Assembly (NCBI RefSeq): GCF_007065885.1
Contig: NZ_CP041409.1
Coordinates: 1,349,501 to 1,413,500 of the forward strand
Source of the DNA: Altererythrobacter sp. TH136
GTDB taxonomy: Bacteria > Pseudomonadota > Alphaproteobacteria > Sphingomonadales > Sphingomonadaceae
Direction of reading: 5' to 3'
Length of the DNA stretch: 64,000 bases
The stretch's first letter is position 1; the number at the start of each line of letters is the position of its first letter. Shown piece by piece: positions 1-8,152 of the stretch. The notes below the pieces were generated by a model, which had not been told where the DNA came from, ran no database searches, and saw nothing but the letters and a program-made list of their open reading frames with translations. Made by a program: the position numbers and the translations under genes.

Positions 1-2994
1 CGCGCCGGTCGGGATGTACAGCAGCGCGTTGTCCGCACCCGATGCCGAATCGTTGAACACGCCGCTGCCCGTGAAGGTCAGGCTGTACGGACGGCCCGAA
101 CGCGCCACGAAGGTCAGGCCCAGTCGGGTCGACAGGTCGCTGAAGAACTGCTCCTCGAAGCTCGTCGACAACGAGATGTTGTGCTTGCTCGAGAAGAAGC
201 CGCGCGATGCGGCCGGGTTCTGGCGATCGAACGCTGCGGACAGGTCGTAGTTCGACGTTGCGGTCGAGTTGTACATGTTCCGCCGGTCCTGCGCGGCCGA
301 GAAGGCATAACCCAGGCTGAAGAACGTGGAGCCGCCGTCGGTGAACACACCGCCGTCGAAGTTCTTCGAGAGGATCGCCGAGGCATTGTGGCTGTTGAAC
401 GCGCCTGCGTTGGTCAGCATCAGCTCGTCCTCACGCGCCGTAGTGACGCAAGCGGCGGTGACGCCGGTGAAGATCGGCGTCGGCGTGATGTCGGTCAGCT
501 TCGCATTGCAACCGGCCCGCAGCGGATCGATCGTCACGTAGATCGGACGACCGTCGATCGTGAACCCGTTCAAGCCTGCACCCAGGTTCGGGGTCTGGCT
601 GAGATCGACGATCGTGTACGGATCGCGCGTGCGGCTGAAGATGTAATCGAGGTTGAGATTCCATCCGCTGAAGAAGCCGCTGGGCGCGAAGTTCAGCTCC
701 GAAGCGAAGCCGACGTTGGCGCGCAGCACGCTGGGCGTCTTGATGTCGGGATCGATCGACTGGGTGAAACCCTGGCCGGCGGATGCCGTTGCGATCGCAG
801 CGTTGCGGAAGCAGGTCGGCACCCCGGTGAACGTGCCGTTGGTGACGACATCGATCTGCCCGGTGGGGCAACCGGCAGCCTGGGTGCTGGCCAGAGCGAA
901 GGCGCTGCCATCGTTCTGGAACGCGTTGCCGAACCACACGAGCGGGTCGCCGCCCGAGAAGATGCCCACGCCGGCACGGAACTGGCTGCGCGAGAACACG
1001 GCGAAGTCATCCGCGTCGTAGGTGAACGCGACGCGCGGCATGATGATCGGGTCGAGATCGCTGAACCCGGCGTTGTTGTTGATGCCGTAACGCGACACGA
1101 ACACCGGGTTCCGTTCCGGGCGGCCACCGTCGTACCATTCCAGCCGCACGCCGGCCGTCACCGCAAGGGCGTCGGTCGCCTGCCACTCGTCCTGGAGGAA
1201 GGCCGAATAGATCGTCCGCTTGAACTCGGCACCTGCGTCGGTGACGTTGCCGGTGGCCGAAACGTTGCCGAACGCGCCTTCGGTGTTCCCGTTGACGATG
1301 TTGATCGGCGTGGTGCTGGTCGAGTTGTTGCCCAGACCCGGCGACAGCAAACCGGCGCGCAGGTCGTTGATGTTGCGGAAAACCAGCGTTCCGGTCGCGT
1401 TCGCCACGAACAGGTTGAACAGGTCCGCCCGGTTCGCTTCCATGCCGAGCTTGATCTGGTGCGCGCCGGCATCGAGGCGGAGGACGCCGCGGTACTGTTC
1501 GATCGTCGTCTGCAGGTCGTTCGCGGAGCGGTTGCTGCCCGGGCCGGCAAGCACCGCACCGTCAGGCGTGGTCCCGGTGTTGTCGATGCCGACGATGATG
1601 CGCGGGATCGGGTTGTCCGACTGCGCTTCGCCGCCGCCGATCGGATCCTGCAGATCCTGCACTTCCGAACGCGAGTAACGGAACTCGCTGGAGAGGACGT
1701 CGCTCCACTGCGAGAACAGGCGCGCCGAATAGTAGTTCGACTTGGTGCCGCTCAGGTAGAACGTGTTCTGGCCCACGACTTGCGGCGAGGACTGGCCGGT
1801 GAACAGATCGTCGGCGCGGGTCGTCGATTCCTCGAGGCGCTGATAGGTCGCTTCAAGGCGGTGATCGTCGTTGATCTGAAGATCGCCGCGGAGGAACCAG
1901 CGCTCGTTGCTGAAGGGACGGTTGTAGACCAGCGGGCCGGTGTCGATGCCGTAGACATCGCGGATGACCTGCGAGATTTCGTCGAACTGCGCCTTGGTGA
2001 CGCCCGCCAGTTCGTTGGCGAAGCCAGCACCCGCCGGGCCGTCATCCTGCGACTGGCCGGCGGTCTGCTTCTCGTAAGCACCGAACACGAACAGGCGGTC
2101 GCGGATCACCGGCCCGCCAAGATAGACGCCATAGCGCTTCTCAGGCTCGATCGGCGCGACCGGCAGACCATCGGCGATCACGTCGCCGCGCAGGTCGCTG
2201 TTCGAGTATTCGAAGAAACCGCCGAACTGGTAGTCGTTGGTACCCGACTTGGTGACCACGTTGATCGCGCAGCCAGTGAAGTTGCCGTAATCGACATCGA
2301 ACGGCGCGAACTGCACCTGCGTCTCGCGGATCGCGTCGTACGGCACGGGGGTCGACGAACGCGACGAGAAGCCCGTGTCGTTCAAGCCGTAAACGTCGCC
2401 CTGGCTGATGCCGTCGACGGTGAAGGCGTTGCCGCGGTCGTTGCCGCCGAGGCAGGAAATGCGATCGACGCCCGAACCGCCATCGTCACGGTCGAGGCTG
2501 ACGCGCGGGTCGATGCGGATGATGTCGCGCACGTCGCGGTTGAAGCTGGGAGCGTTCTCCAGCACTTCGGCGGTGAAGCTGGTGCCCGGGCCGACGGCGA
2601 GCTGGGTGACCCGCACCCGGCTGCCGCTGACGACGATCTCGCCGCCGCCGCTCGACAGGGCGAAGGTCAGCGCGGTGTTGCCCTGCAGGCTGGTCTGGAT
2701 GTCGCTGACCGACTGGCCTTCGAACCCGCCGACGTTGGCCGAAACCGTGTACGGTCCGCCCGTGACCAGGCCGGAGGCGACAAAGCGGCCGTCGGCGCCC
2801 GTGGTGATCGTGCGGGTGGCGCCGGTGCGGGTGTCGGTGATCGTGACCGTGGCGCCGGCCAGCGGGTTGCCGTCCGCGTCAGTGACGGTGCCCTCGATGC
2901 CCGAGGTGATCTGCTGAGCGAATGCCGGGGCGGGCAAGACGGCTGCGGCGGACAGGCTGACGACGCTGGCGGCCAGCAGGTACTTGAGCTTCAT
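1..2994 (-). CDS. Oar-like TonB-dependent receptor, N-terminal 998 codons (partial)
   Basis: This is an outer-membrane TonB-dependent receptor of the Oar (OmpA-related) type, probably for peptide or oligosaccharide uptake; the substrate is unknown. The ATG at 2994 begins a clear signal peptide (residues 1-26, AFA|QQ cleavage). A carboxypeptidase-regulatory-like beta-sandwich follows at about residues 30-112. Next come a TonB-box-like EIVVSGS stretch and a plug domain with the VDGISQGDVYGLN region, then beta-barrel strands. The frame is open to base 1, so the C-terminal barrel end lies outside the window. The family is usually 1000-1200 residues, so most of the gene is present. It is the last gene of the left minus-strand block, 254 bp downstream of the 2OG oxygenase gene, and probably has its own promoter in that gap. 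Confidence 0.93.
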   Translation of the reverse strand, partial: MKLKYLLAASVVSLSAAAVLPAPAFAQQITSGIEGTVTDADGNPLAGATVTITDTRTGATRTITTGADGRFVASGLVTGGPYTVSANVGGFEGQSVSDIQTSLQGNTALTFALSSGGGEIVVSGSRVRVTQLAVGPGTSFTAEVLENAPSFNRDVRDIIRIDPRVSLDRDDGGSGVDRISCLGGNDRGNAFTVDGISQGDVYGLNDTGFSSRSSTPVPYDAIRETQVQFAPFDVDYGNFTGCAINVVTKSGTNDYQFGGFFEYSNSDLRGDVIADGLPVAPIEPEKRYGVYLGGPVIRDRLFVFGAYEKQTAGQSQDDGPAGAGFANELAGVTKAQFDEISQVIRDVYGIDTGPLVYNRPFSNERWFLRGDLQINDDHRLEATYQRLEESTTRADDLFTGQSSPQVVGQNTFYLSGTKSNYYSARLFSQWSDVLSSEFRYSRSEVQDLQDPIGGGEAQSDNPIPRIIVGIDNTGTTPDGAVLAGPGSNRSANDLQTTIEQYRGVLRLDAGAHQIKLGMEANRADLFNLFVANATGTLVFRNINDLRAGLLSPGLGNNSTSTTPINIVNGNTEGAFGNVSATGNVTDAGAEFKRTIYSAFLQDEWQATDALAVTAGVRLEWYDGGRPERNPVFVSRYGINNNAGFSDLDPIIMPRVAFTYDADDFAVFSRSQFRAGVGIFSGGDPLVWFGNAFQNDGSAFALASTQAAGCPTGQIDVVTNGTFTGVPTCFRNAAIATASAGQGFTQSIDPDIKTPSVLRANVGFASELNFAPSGFFSGWNLNLDYIFSRTRDPYTIVDLSQTPNLGAGLNGFTIDGRPIYVTIDPLRAGCNAKLTDITPTPIFTGVTAACVTTAREDELMLTNAGAFNSHNASAILSKNFDGGVFTDGGSTFFSLGYAFSAAQDRRNMYNSTATSNYDLSAAFDRQNPAASRGFFSSKHNISLSTSFEEQFFSDLSTRLGLTFVARSGRPYSLTFTGSGVFNDSASGADNALLYIPTGA

Positions 2995-3248
2995 GGAATA
3001 CGATCCCTTGCATTCGCTGAGAAGAGGAGAAGGAGGCGCGCGCCCCCTAGGAGGTTCCGCCGACCGCCAAAAGGTGTCTTCTGTTACCAGTTCGTGACAG
3101 TGTGGCGGAAGTTATCCACGACACCCCGATCGCCCGCACAAACCCTTGCCAGAACGCGACTTTTTACGTGTTGCTGCGATGCAACAAGCGATCAAAAAGT
3201 GCCTTGCGCGCGGGAACCTGTCCCTGGGCCGGGTTTTCGCGCGGCGAA
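2995..3248. promoter_or_regulatory. Intergenic region upstream of the Oar-like receptor
   Basis: This 254-bp gap holds no gene. Two features stand out. An imperfect palindrome at 3082-3099 has half-sites TGTTAC and GTGACA around six bases, which could be an operator about 90 bp before the receptor start. A nested inverted repeat at 3159-3202 has an outer pair ACTTTTT/AAAAAGT and an inner pair TGTTGC/GCAACA (3169-3186). The repeat has no T-tract in the right place to be a standard terminator for the upstream oxygenase gene. No clear -35/-10 pair could be fixed by eye. Confidence 0.35.
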
Positions 3249-4178
3249 TCAGGCGAGGTTGATCTCGCGCAGCCGCTGCTGGAGGAACTCGTGGCTCGAG
3301 ATCGGCGCCGGGTGATCGTCGGGCCGCGCCGGATCGATGCAACTGTCCAGCGTCTCGATCGTGAAATCGGGGCGGAAGTGAAGAAAGAACGGCATCGAGT
3401 AGCGCGACCGGTACGCCGCCTCTCCGCGAGGGTTCACCACCCGATGCTGGGTCGAGCGCAGCCGGTGGTTGGTCAGCCGGTCGAGCATGTCGCCGATGTT
3501 CACCACCAGCGCGCCCGGCGGGGTGTCGACCGCTTGCCACTCGCCCTTGGCGTTGAGCAGTTCGAGCCCGGCCTCCTCCGCACCCAGCAGCAATGTGATC
3601 GTATTGATGTCGCCGTGGGCGGCCGCGCGAATCGCGCCTTCGGCGTGCGGGCCATCCAGCGGCGGGTAGTGCAGCAGCCGCATCACCGAATTGCCGTCCT
3701 CCACCGTCGGCTTGAAGTAGCCGCGGTCGAGGCCGAGGTGCAGCGCGATCGCTTCCAGCACCCGCTCACCCGCCTGTTCGAACGCGGCGTAAAGCTGCGT
3801 GAAGGTCTCGCGGAAACCCTCGACCTCGTTCGGCCAGACGTTGGGCGCCATGTACTGCGCGAGTGGATGGTCCTGCGGCAATTCGCGGCCGACGTGCCAG
3901 AATTCCTTAAGGTCGTGAACTTCGGCATCCTTGGCCCGCTCGACCCCGAACGGGGTATAGCCGCGCGCGCCGCCGCCGCCTTCGACCTTGTAGCCCTTCT
4001 TCACGTCCTCCGGCAGCGCGAAGAACGCTTTCGAGAGTTCCTCCGCCCGGGCGATCAGGTCGGCGGGGATGCCGTGATCGCGGATCACCGCGAACCCGTA
4101 TTCGCGGAAAGAACGGCCCAGTTCGTCCGCCACCTCATTGAGCGGGCGGGCGATGGAAACAGAAGCAATCTCGGACAT
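3249..4178 (-). CDS. 2-oxoglutarate/Fe(II)-dependent oxygenase, isopenicillin N synthase-like family
   Basis: This 309-residue cytosolic protein belongs to the isopenicillin-N-synthase-like 2OG-Fe(II) oxygenases. The metal triad is visible as HGD (His188, Asp190) and His245 in the STQHRVVNP stretch. The 2-oxoglutarate-binding Arg-x-Ser is at R259-S261 in RYSMPFF. The N-terminal DIOX_N-type segment covers about residues 5-120. The longer open frame upstream lies inside the neighbouring transporter gene, so the ATG at 4178 was chosen. It is 14 bp downstream of the nucleoside transporter and is probably co-transcribed, suggesting a nucleoside- or base-derived substrate. Related fungal enzymes hydroxylate thymine or pyrimidine nucleosides. 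The substrate here is inference only. Confidence 0.9.
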   Translation of the reverse strand: MSEIASVSIARPLNEVADELGRSFREYGFAVIRDHGIPADLIARAEELSKAFFALPEDVKKGYKVEGGGGARGYTPFGVERAKDAEVHDLKEFWHVGRELPQDHPLAQYMAPNVWPNEVEGFRETFTQLYAAFEQAGERVLEAIALHLGLDRGYFKPTVEDGNSVMRLLHYPPLDGPHAEGAIRAAAHGDINTITLLLGAEEAGLELLNAKGEWQAVDTPPGALVVNIGDMLDRLTNHRLRSTQHRVVNPRGEAAYRSRYSMPFFLHFRPDFTIETLDSCIDPARPDDHPAPISSHEFLQQRLREINLA

Positions 4179-4192
4179 GGGGAAGGCGTCTC

Positions 4193-5506
4193 TTAGTAGG
4201 GGAGGAACAGGCCGGCGAGCGCGGCGCTCATCAGGTTGGACAGCGACCCGGCGGCCAGCGCCTTGAGCCCCAGCCGGGCGATCACGGGCCGCTGGTTGGG
4301 CGCGAGGCCGCCAGTCACCGCCATCTGGATCGCGATCGAGGAGAAGTTGGCGAACCCGCACAGCGCGAACGTCACGATCGCGCGGCTGCGATCGGACAGC
4401 ACGCCGGCGTCCATCTGGCCCAGGTCGATGAAGGCGACGAATTCGTTGAGCACGATCTTGGTGCCGAACAGTCCGCCGGCGACCGGCGCCTGGTCCCACG
4501 GCACGCCGATCAGGAACATGACCGGGGCGAACAGCGCGCCCAGCCCCGCCTGGAAGCTCCAGTTGTCGAACCCGAACAGCGATCCGACCCAGCCGAGCAC
4601 CCCGTTGGCAAGCGCCACCAGCGCCACGAACGCCAGCACCATCGCGCCGACCGCGACCGCCAGCTTGACGCCGGTCTGCGCGCCTTGCGCGGCGGCCTCG
4701 ATCACGTTGGCGGGCTTCTGCCCCTCCTCAAAGGTTTCGGCGAGCTCGACCTCGTGCGGCTTGCCGCCCTCGACCAGCGCGGCGGGCCCTTCGGCGCTGA
4801 TCCGCGCGTCGGGCAGCTCGATCCGGCCTTCGGCTTCGGGCGCCGGGTCGGCGGGATCGGGCATCATGATCTTGGCCATCAGGATGCCGCCCGGGGCCGA
4901 CATGAACGCGGCGGCGAGCAGGAACGGCAGGTAATCCTCCCCCAGCAGGCCGGCGTAGGCCGCCAGGATGGTGCCCGCCACGCCCGCCATGCCGACGGTC
5001 ATCAGCGTGAACAGCGCAGCCGGCGTCAGCGCCGCGAGATAGGGCCGCACCACCAGCGGGCTTTCGCTCTGGCCGACAAAGATGTTCGCCGCCGCGCCGA
5101 GCGATTCCACCCGGCTGATCCCGGTCACCCAGCCAAGCGCCCCGCCCACCCAGCGCACCACCTGCTGCATGATCCGCAAGTGATAGAGGATGGACACCAG
5201 CGCGGCGAAGAATACGATCACCGGCAACGCGCCGAGCGCGAAGGTGTTGGCCAGCGGATTGTCGCGCCCGAACAGGAACGCGGTGCCCTCGTTGGCATAA
5301 CTCAGCAGCGCGGCGACGCCGTTCGCCATGCCCTGGATGCCGGCGACGCCCCACGGCGTGCGCAGGACGATGAGAGCGATCGCCGCCTGCAACAGGAACG
5401 CCGCGCCCACGATCCGCAGGCGGATCTGCCGCTTGGCGTTGGACAGGACAAAGGCGATCGCCAGGATTGCGACAATCCCGATCAGGCTGGTGAGGACAGG
5501 AGGCAT
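4193..5506 (-). CDS. NupC/CNT-family concentrative nucleoside transporter
   Basis: This is an inner-membrane transporter that brings nucleosides into the cell using an ion gradient. About ten hydrophobic segments are visible in 437 residues. The family signature GQSESPLVVRPY is present, followed later by a second repeat with GLGALFAPVMFLIG and the NEFVAF segment typical of CNT proteins. A hydrophilic, acidic insertion follows IMMPDP in the middle of the protein, as in many alphaproteobacterial members. The ATG at 5506 was preferred; a TTG at 5527 is in frame but has no better ribosome-binding site. It is the first gene of a probable two-gene unit with the 2OG oxygenase. Confidence 0.92.
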   Translation of the reverse strand: MPPVLTSLIGIVAILAIAFVLSNAKRQIRLRIVGAAFLLQAAIALIVLRTPWGVAGIQGMANGVAALLSYANEGTAFLFGRDNPLANTFALGALPVIVFFAALVSILYHLRIMQQVVRWVGGALGWVTGISRVESLGAAANIFVGQSESPLVVRPYLAALTPAALFTLMTVGMAGVAGTILAAYAGLLGEDYLPFLLAAAFMSAPGGILMAKIMMPDPADPAPEAEGRIELPDARISAEGPAALVEGGKPHEVELAETFEEGQKPANVIEAAAQGAQTGVKLAVAVGAMVLAFVALVALANGVLGWVGSLFGFDNWSFQAGLGALFAPVMFLIGVPWDQAPVAGGLFGTKIVLNEFVAFIDLGQMDAGVLSDRSRAIVTFALCGFANFSSIAIQMAVTGGLAPNQRPVIARLGLKALAAGSLSNLMSAALAGLFLPY

Positions 5507-5716
5507 CGAAATTCGCGTTAGCGGCAAGCGGTTGACTAGGAAACCGGATTCGGGCGCGTCTCCACGCTTGGCTGATCGTCACTTCGCATTGAAGCTCGGA
5601 CGTGTGTGGGGCCCCGGAGCGCGGACCAGAGTGAAACGGTGGCTCGAGGCTGGCTTTGTCGGAACGCGAGTTGGCGCGGACGGTTGATTGACACCCACAT
5701 TTCACAGGAGACCCCC

Positions 5717-6169
5717 ATGCGTCTGCTCACCGCCGCCAGCTTGCCTCTTTTCGTTTGCGCGCTCGCCGCGTGCGGGTCCGACGCTGATCGCCAGGCAGAC
5801 GCCACGGAGGACCGGATTGAGCAGCAGGCAGAGGCCAGCGCTGCCGCGTCGGGCGATGCGGCGGCCGCCCTCGGTCTGACCGAAAGGCAGCTTCTCGATG
5901 CAGACCTCGTCACCGCGGACGGCACGGAGCTGGGCGATGTCGAGCAAGTGCGGCGGGGAGCAGGCGGAGCCGTCGAAGGGCTGCTGGTTGAAATCGAGGA
6001 CAGCAATCCGGACCGATATGTCGTGGTGCCTTTGACGGGCCTTACGACCCGCGTAGCTGGCGCTGACAAGGACCTTCAGACAAAGATGACGGCTGCCCAG
6101 ATCGGTGCTTTGCCTGATGCGCAACTGGGTGCGGAAACGTCGACGACGGCAACGGGGCCCGCAAACTAA
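5717..6169 (+). CDS. Small lipoprotein with PRC-barrel-like C-terminal domain
   Basis: A 150-residue protein of unknown function. The ATG at 5717 is preceded by an AGGAG ribosome-binding site at 5706-5710. The N-terminus is a lipoprotein signal with lipobox LAAC (Cys at about residue 16). It is followed by an acidic, Ala-rich, probably helical stretch (about 20-55). The region from about 60 to 115 (LLDADLVTADGTELGDVEQV, then VLIEIEDS-like strands) resembles a PRC-barrel. Such proteins are found in sphingomonads as envelope or stress-related lipoproteins. It stands alone, with a hairpin downstream. Confidence 0.75.
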   Translation: MRLLTAASLPLFVCALAACGSDADRQADATEDRIEQQAEASAAASGDAAAALGLTERQLLDADLVTADGTELGDVEQVRRGAGGAVEGLLVEIEDSNPDRYVVVPLTGLTTRVAGADKDLQTKMTAAQIGALPDAQLGAETSTTATGPAN

Positions 6170-6198
6170 CCCCAACGCGGCCACGCTCGTGTCGGGGT

Positions 6199-6235
6199 CG
6201 GCCGCCGCCCGCCCGCTTCCGGGCTCCAGCGGCCG
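6199..6235 (+). terminator. Nested GC-rich hairpin downstream of the small lipoprotein gene
   Basis: The outer arms CGGCCGC (6199-6205) and GCGGCCG (6229-6235) enclose an inner hairpin GCCCG-CTTC-CGGGC (6211-6224). A T-rich stretch follows at 6252-6262, which is too far for a textbook Rho-independent terminator. It is the most likely transcription stop between the lipoprotein and the YhhQ-type gene. Confidence 0.4.
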
Positions 6236-6289
6236 TAAACCCACAAGCCCGCTTTTCTTTTCGCCGGCCCGGTGCCAATCGTCCCCCGC

Positions 6290-6958
6290 ATGACCGAACC
6301 CGCCACCACCGCGCCCGCCATTCCTCGCCCGCTGTTCGTCTATGCGCTGCTCTACGGCGGGATGACGGTGCTTGCCGGGGTGCTCGGCAACAAGCAGGTC
6401 GCGCTGGGGCCGCTCGCGGTCGAGGCGGGTATCTTTGCGTTCCTGATGCTGGTGGTGCTGTCGAGCACGGTGGCGCAGCTTTATGGCCGCAAGACCGCCG
6501 ACCGGATGGTGTTCTGGGGCTTCCTGCCGCTGGCGCTGTCGGTCGCGCTGATCTTCCTGGTGCTCCAGTTGCCCGCCTCCGCCGACATGCCGCCGGACCG
6601 CCAGGCGGCGTTTTCGCTGATGATGGGCAGCACGCCCCGGATCATGGCCGCCGGACCGGTGGCGTACGGGGTGTCGCTGTTCCTCAACGTGTGGCTGTTC
6701 TCGGCCCTGCGCGGAAAAGGGTCGGACGGCGACGGTGCGGGCAGTGGCCTCGGCATGATGGTGCGCGGCGGGATCGCCTCGGCCCTGAGCCAGGTGGTTG
6801 ATACGCTGATCTTCATCACCCTGGCGTTTTATGGCGAATTTCCCATCGGCGACCTGCTCGTGGGTCAGATGCTGGCCAAGGTGGTGCTGTCGATCGTGCT
6901 CGTGCCCCCGCTGATCGCGCTGTGCGTCACGCTGGCGCGGCGGCTCGACCGCGCCTGA
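6290..6958 (+). CDS. yhhQ: YhhQ/VUT-family queuosine precursor transporter
   Basis: This is a polytopic inner-membrane protein of the vitamin uptake transporter family; YhhQ imports queuosine precursors (preQ0/preQ1) for tRNA modification. In 222 residues there are about six hydrophobic segments. Family features are visible: the ANKQV-like GNKQVALGP segment near the N-terminus, then STVAQLYGRKTADRMV, and the conserved RGGIASALSQVVDTLIFITLAFYG stretch region at about residues 162-184. The ATG at 6290 gives the normal family N-terminus; a GTG at 6272 would add six residues. No other queuosine genes are nearby, as is common for this salvage transporter. Confidence 0.85.
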   Translation: MTEPATTAPAIPRPLFVYALLYGGMTVLAGVLGNKQVALGPLAVEAGIFAFLMLVVLSSTVAQLYGRKTADRMVFWGFLPLALSVALIFLVLQLPASADMPPDRQAAFSLMMGSTPRIMAAGPVAYGVSLFLNVWLFSALRGKGSDGDGAGSGLGMMVRGGIASALSQVVDTLIFITLAFYGEFPIGDLLVGQMLAKVVLSIVLVPPLIALCVTLARRLDRA

Positions 6959-6967
6959 TTGCCTGAA

Positions 6968-8152
6968 GTGACCGCGCCGATCCCGTTCGACGCGGCGCTG
7001 GCGCTGATCGGGCAGGCCACGCCGCTGGGGTCGGAGACCGTGCAGCTGGCCGGCGCCGCTGGCCGCACCCTTGCCGCAGACGTCATCGCGACCGCGCCCG
7101 CGCCCCGCACCGCCGTCTCCACCATGGACGGCTACGCGGTGGTCGATGCCGCGACCGCACCCGGTGAGTGGCTCCAGCTAGTCGGCGAATCGCGCCCCGG
7201 AGCGGGTTGGCTGGGGGCGATCGGTTCGGGCCAGGCGGCGCGGATTTTCACTGGCGCGGCAGTGCCGGAAGGCGCGACGCGGGTGATCATCCAGGAGCAT
7301 GCGGAGCGCGACGGGGACCGCGTGCGCTTCACCCCCGGCTATGGTCCCGCAACTTATATTCGCATCGCCGGCAGCGATTTTGCCGCCGGAGACGTGCTGG
7401 TGCCGGCGGGCACCCGCCTCACCCCGCGCGGATTGGTGGCGGCGGCCGCGGCGGACTGCGGCGAGGTCACGGTGGCCCGCCGGCCCAAGTTGGCGATCCT
7501 TGCCACCGGCGATGAACTCGCCCGTCCGGGACAGGCGAGCGAGGGGCCCGAAGCGATCCCCGACACGATCAGCTTTGCCGTTGCCGCGCTGGCGCAGCAG
7601 GCGGGCGCGGATCTGGCCGCGATGGACCTGTGCGCTGACGAGCCGCGCCGACTGGAGAAGCTCGCCGGCGAATTGCTGGACATCGCCGACGTTGTGGTGG
7701 TCACCGGCGGCGCCTCCGTAGGCGAGCGGGACTTCGCCAAGGTGAGCTTTGCCGCGCATGGGCTGGAAGTCGCGTTTGAAAAAGCGGCGATCAAGCCCGG
7801 CAAGCCGGTGTGGTTTGGTCGCGCGGGGGATGCGCTCGTGCTTGGGCTGCCGGGCAACCCGACTTCGGCGATGGTCACGGCGGCGCTGTTCCTGCGCCCG
7901 CTGCTGGCGCGGCTGCAGGGCGCGGACGACGCGCACCGCTGGCGCACCCTGCCGCTGGCAGCACCCTTGCCCGCGACCGACGAGCGCGAGACGTTCGCCC
8001 GCGCCCGGTGGGACGATGCGGGGCTAACTCCGCTTGGCAATCAAGACAGCGGCGCACAGAGTCCGCTGGCAGAGGCCGACTGGCTGATCCGCTGCCCCGC
8101 CGGGCAAGCAGCCCTGCCCGCCGGCACGCTCGTCAGCGCACTGGCGTTTTAG
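6968..8152 (+). CDS. moeA: Molybdopterin molybdotransferase MoeA
   Basis: MoeA inserts molybdate into adenylylated molybdopterin, releasing AMP, to form molybdenum cofactor in the cytosol. The protein has about 394 residues, the usual family length. Motifs in order are STMDGYAV near residue 50, the beta-barrel domain II, then the MoCF-binding domain III with ATGDEL, VVTGGASVGERDF and GLPGNPTSAMV, and a C-terminal domain IV. No ATG is available. GTG at 6968 or TTG at 6959 are both possible; the GTG was chosen because it matches the usual N-terminus. It begins just after yhhQ ends and may be co-transcribed with it. Its stop overlaps the stop of the convergent ThDP gene by four bases. Confidence 0.93.
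   Translation: MTAPIPFDAALALIGQATPLGSETVQLAGAAGRTLAADVIATAPAPRTAVSTMDGYAVVDAATAPGEWLQLVGESRPGAGWLGAIGSGQAARIFTGAAVPEGATRVIIQEHAERDGDRVRFTPGYGPATYIRIAGSDFAAGDVLVPAGTRLTPRGLVAAAAADCGEVTVARRPKLAILATGDELARPGQASEGPEAIPDTISFAVAALAQQAGADLAAMDLCADEPRRLEKLAGELLDIADVVVVTGGASVGERDFAKVSFAAHGLEVAFEKAAIKPGKPVWFGRAGDALVLGLPGNPTSAMVTAALFLRPLLARLQGADDAHRWRTLPLAAPLPATDERETFARARWDDAGLTPLGNQDSGAQSPLAEADWLIRCPAGQAALPAGTLVSALAF

Noticed and set aside
3112-3120. DnaA-box-like TTATCCACG, possible origin.
   Set aside because: It is a single imperfect site with no AT-rich region, no further boxes and no dnaA, dnaN, hemE or repABC genes nearby.
181-3315. Very long open frame on the plus strand opposite the Oar-like receptor gene.
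   Set aside because: It is the antisense shadow of a GC-rich gene. The translation is rich in Arg, Val, Asp and His with no domain, and the minus-strand frame has a signal peptide and receptor motifs.
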